Source: Psychrobacter vallis
GTDB lineage: Bacteria; Pseudomonadota; Gammaproteobacteria; Pseudomonadales; Moraxellaceae
Length of the DNA: 64,000 bases
Direction: 5' to 3'
Assembly (NCBI RefSeq): GCF_904846715.1
Contig: NZ_CAJHBU010000005.1
Location: 1-64,000 of the forward strand
Shown: one piece after another, positions 63,795 to 64,000 of the stretch
Position numbering within the stretch: the first letter of the stretch is position 1
How the letters are laid out: each line of letters starts with the position of its first letter
Program-made: the position numbers and the translations under genes
Notes under the pieces: model-generated
What the model was told of the DNA's origin: nothing
Database searches by the model: none
What the model saw: only the letters and a program-made list of their open reading frames with translations

Positions 63795-64000
63795 CTAACC
63801 TTTTTTAGTAACTATGTATTTGTTAATTATAAATACAAGAGCTATTAGGACTATCGATATTGAAAGTGCAATAGCTATATATAATAAAAACTGTGTATTC
63901 TGATCATCACTGATTGGAAAGCCGAAGGAAAGCCATACTGGCTCAACGACTCTATTTGATAAAGAAAAAGAAGCTATCAGTCCAAAAGTTATAGCAATTA
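63795..64000 (-). CDS. C-terminal end of a membrane protein (cut by the window edge)
   Basis: On the minus strand a frame is open from the window edge (base 63998) to a TAG at 63795-63797, giving 67 residues. They contain a hydrophobic start (IAITFGLIASFSLS), a polar middle with two prolines (EPVWLSFGFPISDDQN) and a membrane segment (LLYIAIALSIS and onward) followed by the basic tail NKYIVTKKG. It looks like a real coding end, but the family cannot be told. It is convergent with the DUF2905 gene. Confidence 0.6.
   Translation of the reverse strand, partial: IAITFGLIASFSLSNRVVEPVWLSFGFPISDDQNTQFLLYIAIALSISIVLIALVFIINKYIVTKKG

Noticed and set aside
1..64000. CRISPR arrays, rRNA genes, prophage or plasmid replication genes
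   Set aside because: No regularly spaced identical repeats, rRNA sequence, phage structural genes or replication initiators were seen.

Overview
The window looks like chromosome of a Psychrobacter-like member of the Moraxellaceae (Gammaproteobacteria). I base this on the gene content: a full Pil-Chp type IV pilus chemosensory operon, minCDE, metNIQ, ccmABCDE, an OxyR/AhpC/AhpF set and an imelysin iron cluster. Base composition is moderate. The assignment rests on family recognition, not on a search. About 60 protein genes, one tRNA-Gly, one insertion sequence end, many hairpin terminators and several non-coding repeats are supported.

Layout. 1-533: right end of an IS1595-type insertion sequence. 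645-719: tRNA-Gly. 1151-4222: envelope lipoproteins, BolA, SirB2 and thioredoxin TrxC. 4339-8588: a sulfide/persulfide detoxification cluster (persulfide-dioxygenase-like hydrolase, BigR-like ArsR repressor, SulP transporter, two DUF442 sulfurtransferase-like proteins). 8697-10660: an AT-rich island with one large reverse transcriptase preceded by what looks like a structured non-coding RNA; this resembles an antiphage DRT system and is the most interesting part of the window. 10820-20984: a glutathione transferase, an AGCS symporter, peroxide defence (ahpF, ahpC, oxyR), an SDR, and small enzymes. 20987-27429: an iron-regulated imelysin / di-heme / DUF1513 cluster behind a perfect Fur box. 27780-34614: OmpA-like lipoprotein, acyltransferase, an unknown membrane protein, minC-minD-minE, cytochrome b561. 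34757-47440: chpC-chpB-chpA-pilK-pilJ-pilI-pilH-pilG, all on the minus strand. 48129-52702: an orphan HlyD-like lipoprotein and a two-component pair whose kinase has its ATPase domain split by a long insert. 52946-55612: metN-metI-metQ. 55951-63780: aldo/keto reductase, ccmABCDE, hypothetical proteins, a histone-deacetylase-family protein and DUF2905. The right edge holds the end of an unlisted membrane-protein gene.

The reverse transcriptase island has a promoter-like sequence (8702-8730) whose predicted start falls where a 9-base segment begins (8738-8746). That segment is exactly complementary to 9022-9030, just before the reverse transcriptase start. This delimits a candidate RNA of about 293 nt. 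Inside it two ACA triplets lie 69 nt apart in the same frame with no stop codon between them, so a head-to-tail copy of that segment would read through without end. That is the logic described for DRT2-type systems, but membership of DRT2 rather than another ncRNA-dependent class is inference.

Other non-coding structure: five copies of a 100-150 bp imperfect palindromic repeat lie between genes (2166-2295, 17824-17965, 23801-23946, 25693-25801, 29828-29973), two of them inside the iron cluster. A 280 bp element with 16-bp inverted ends abuts the last copy. Several perfect palindromes and one 20-bp tandem repeat sit in promoter regions.
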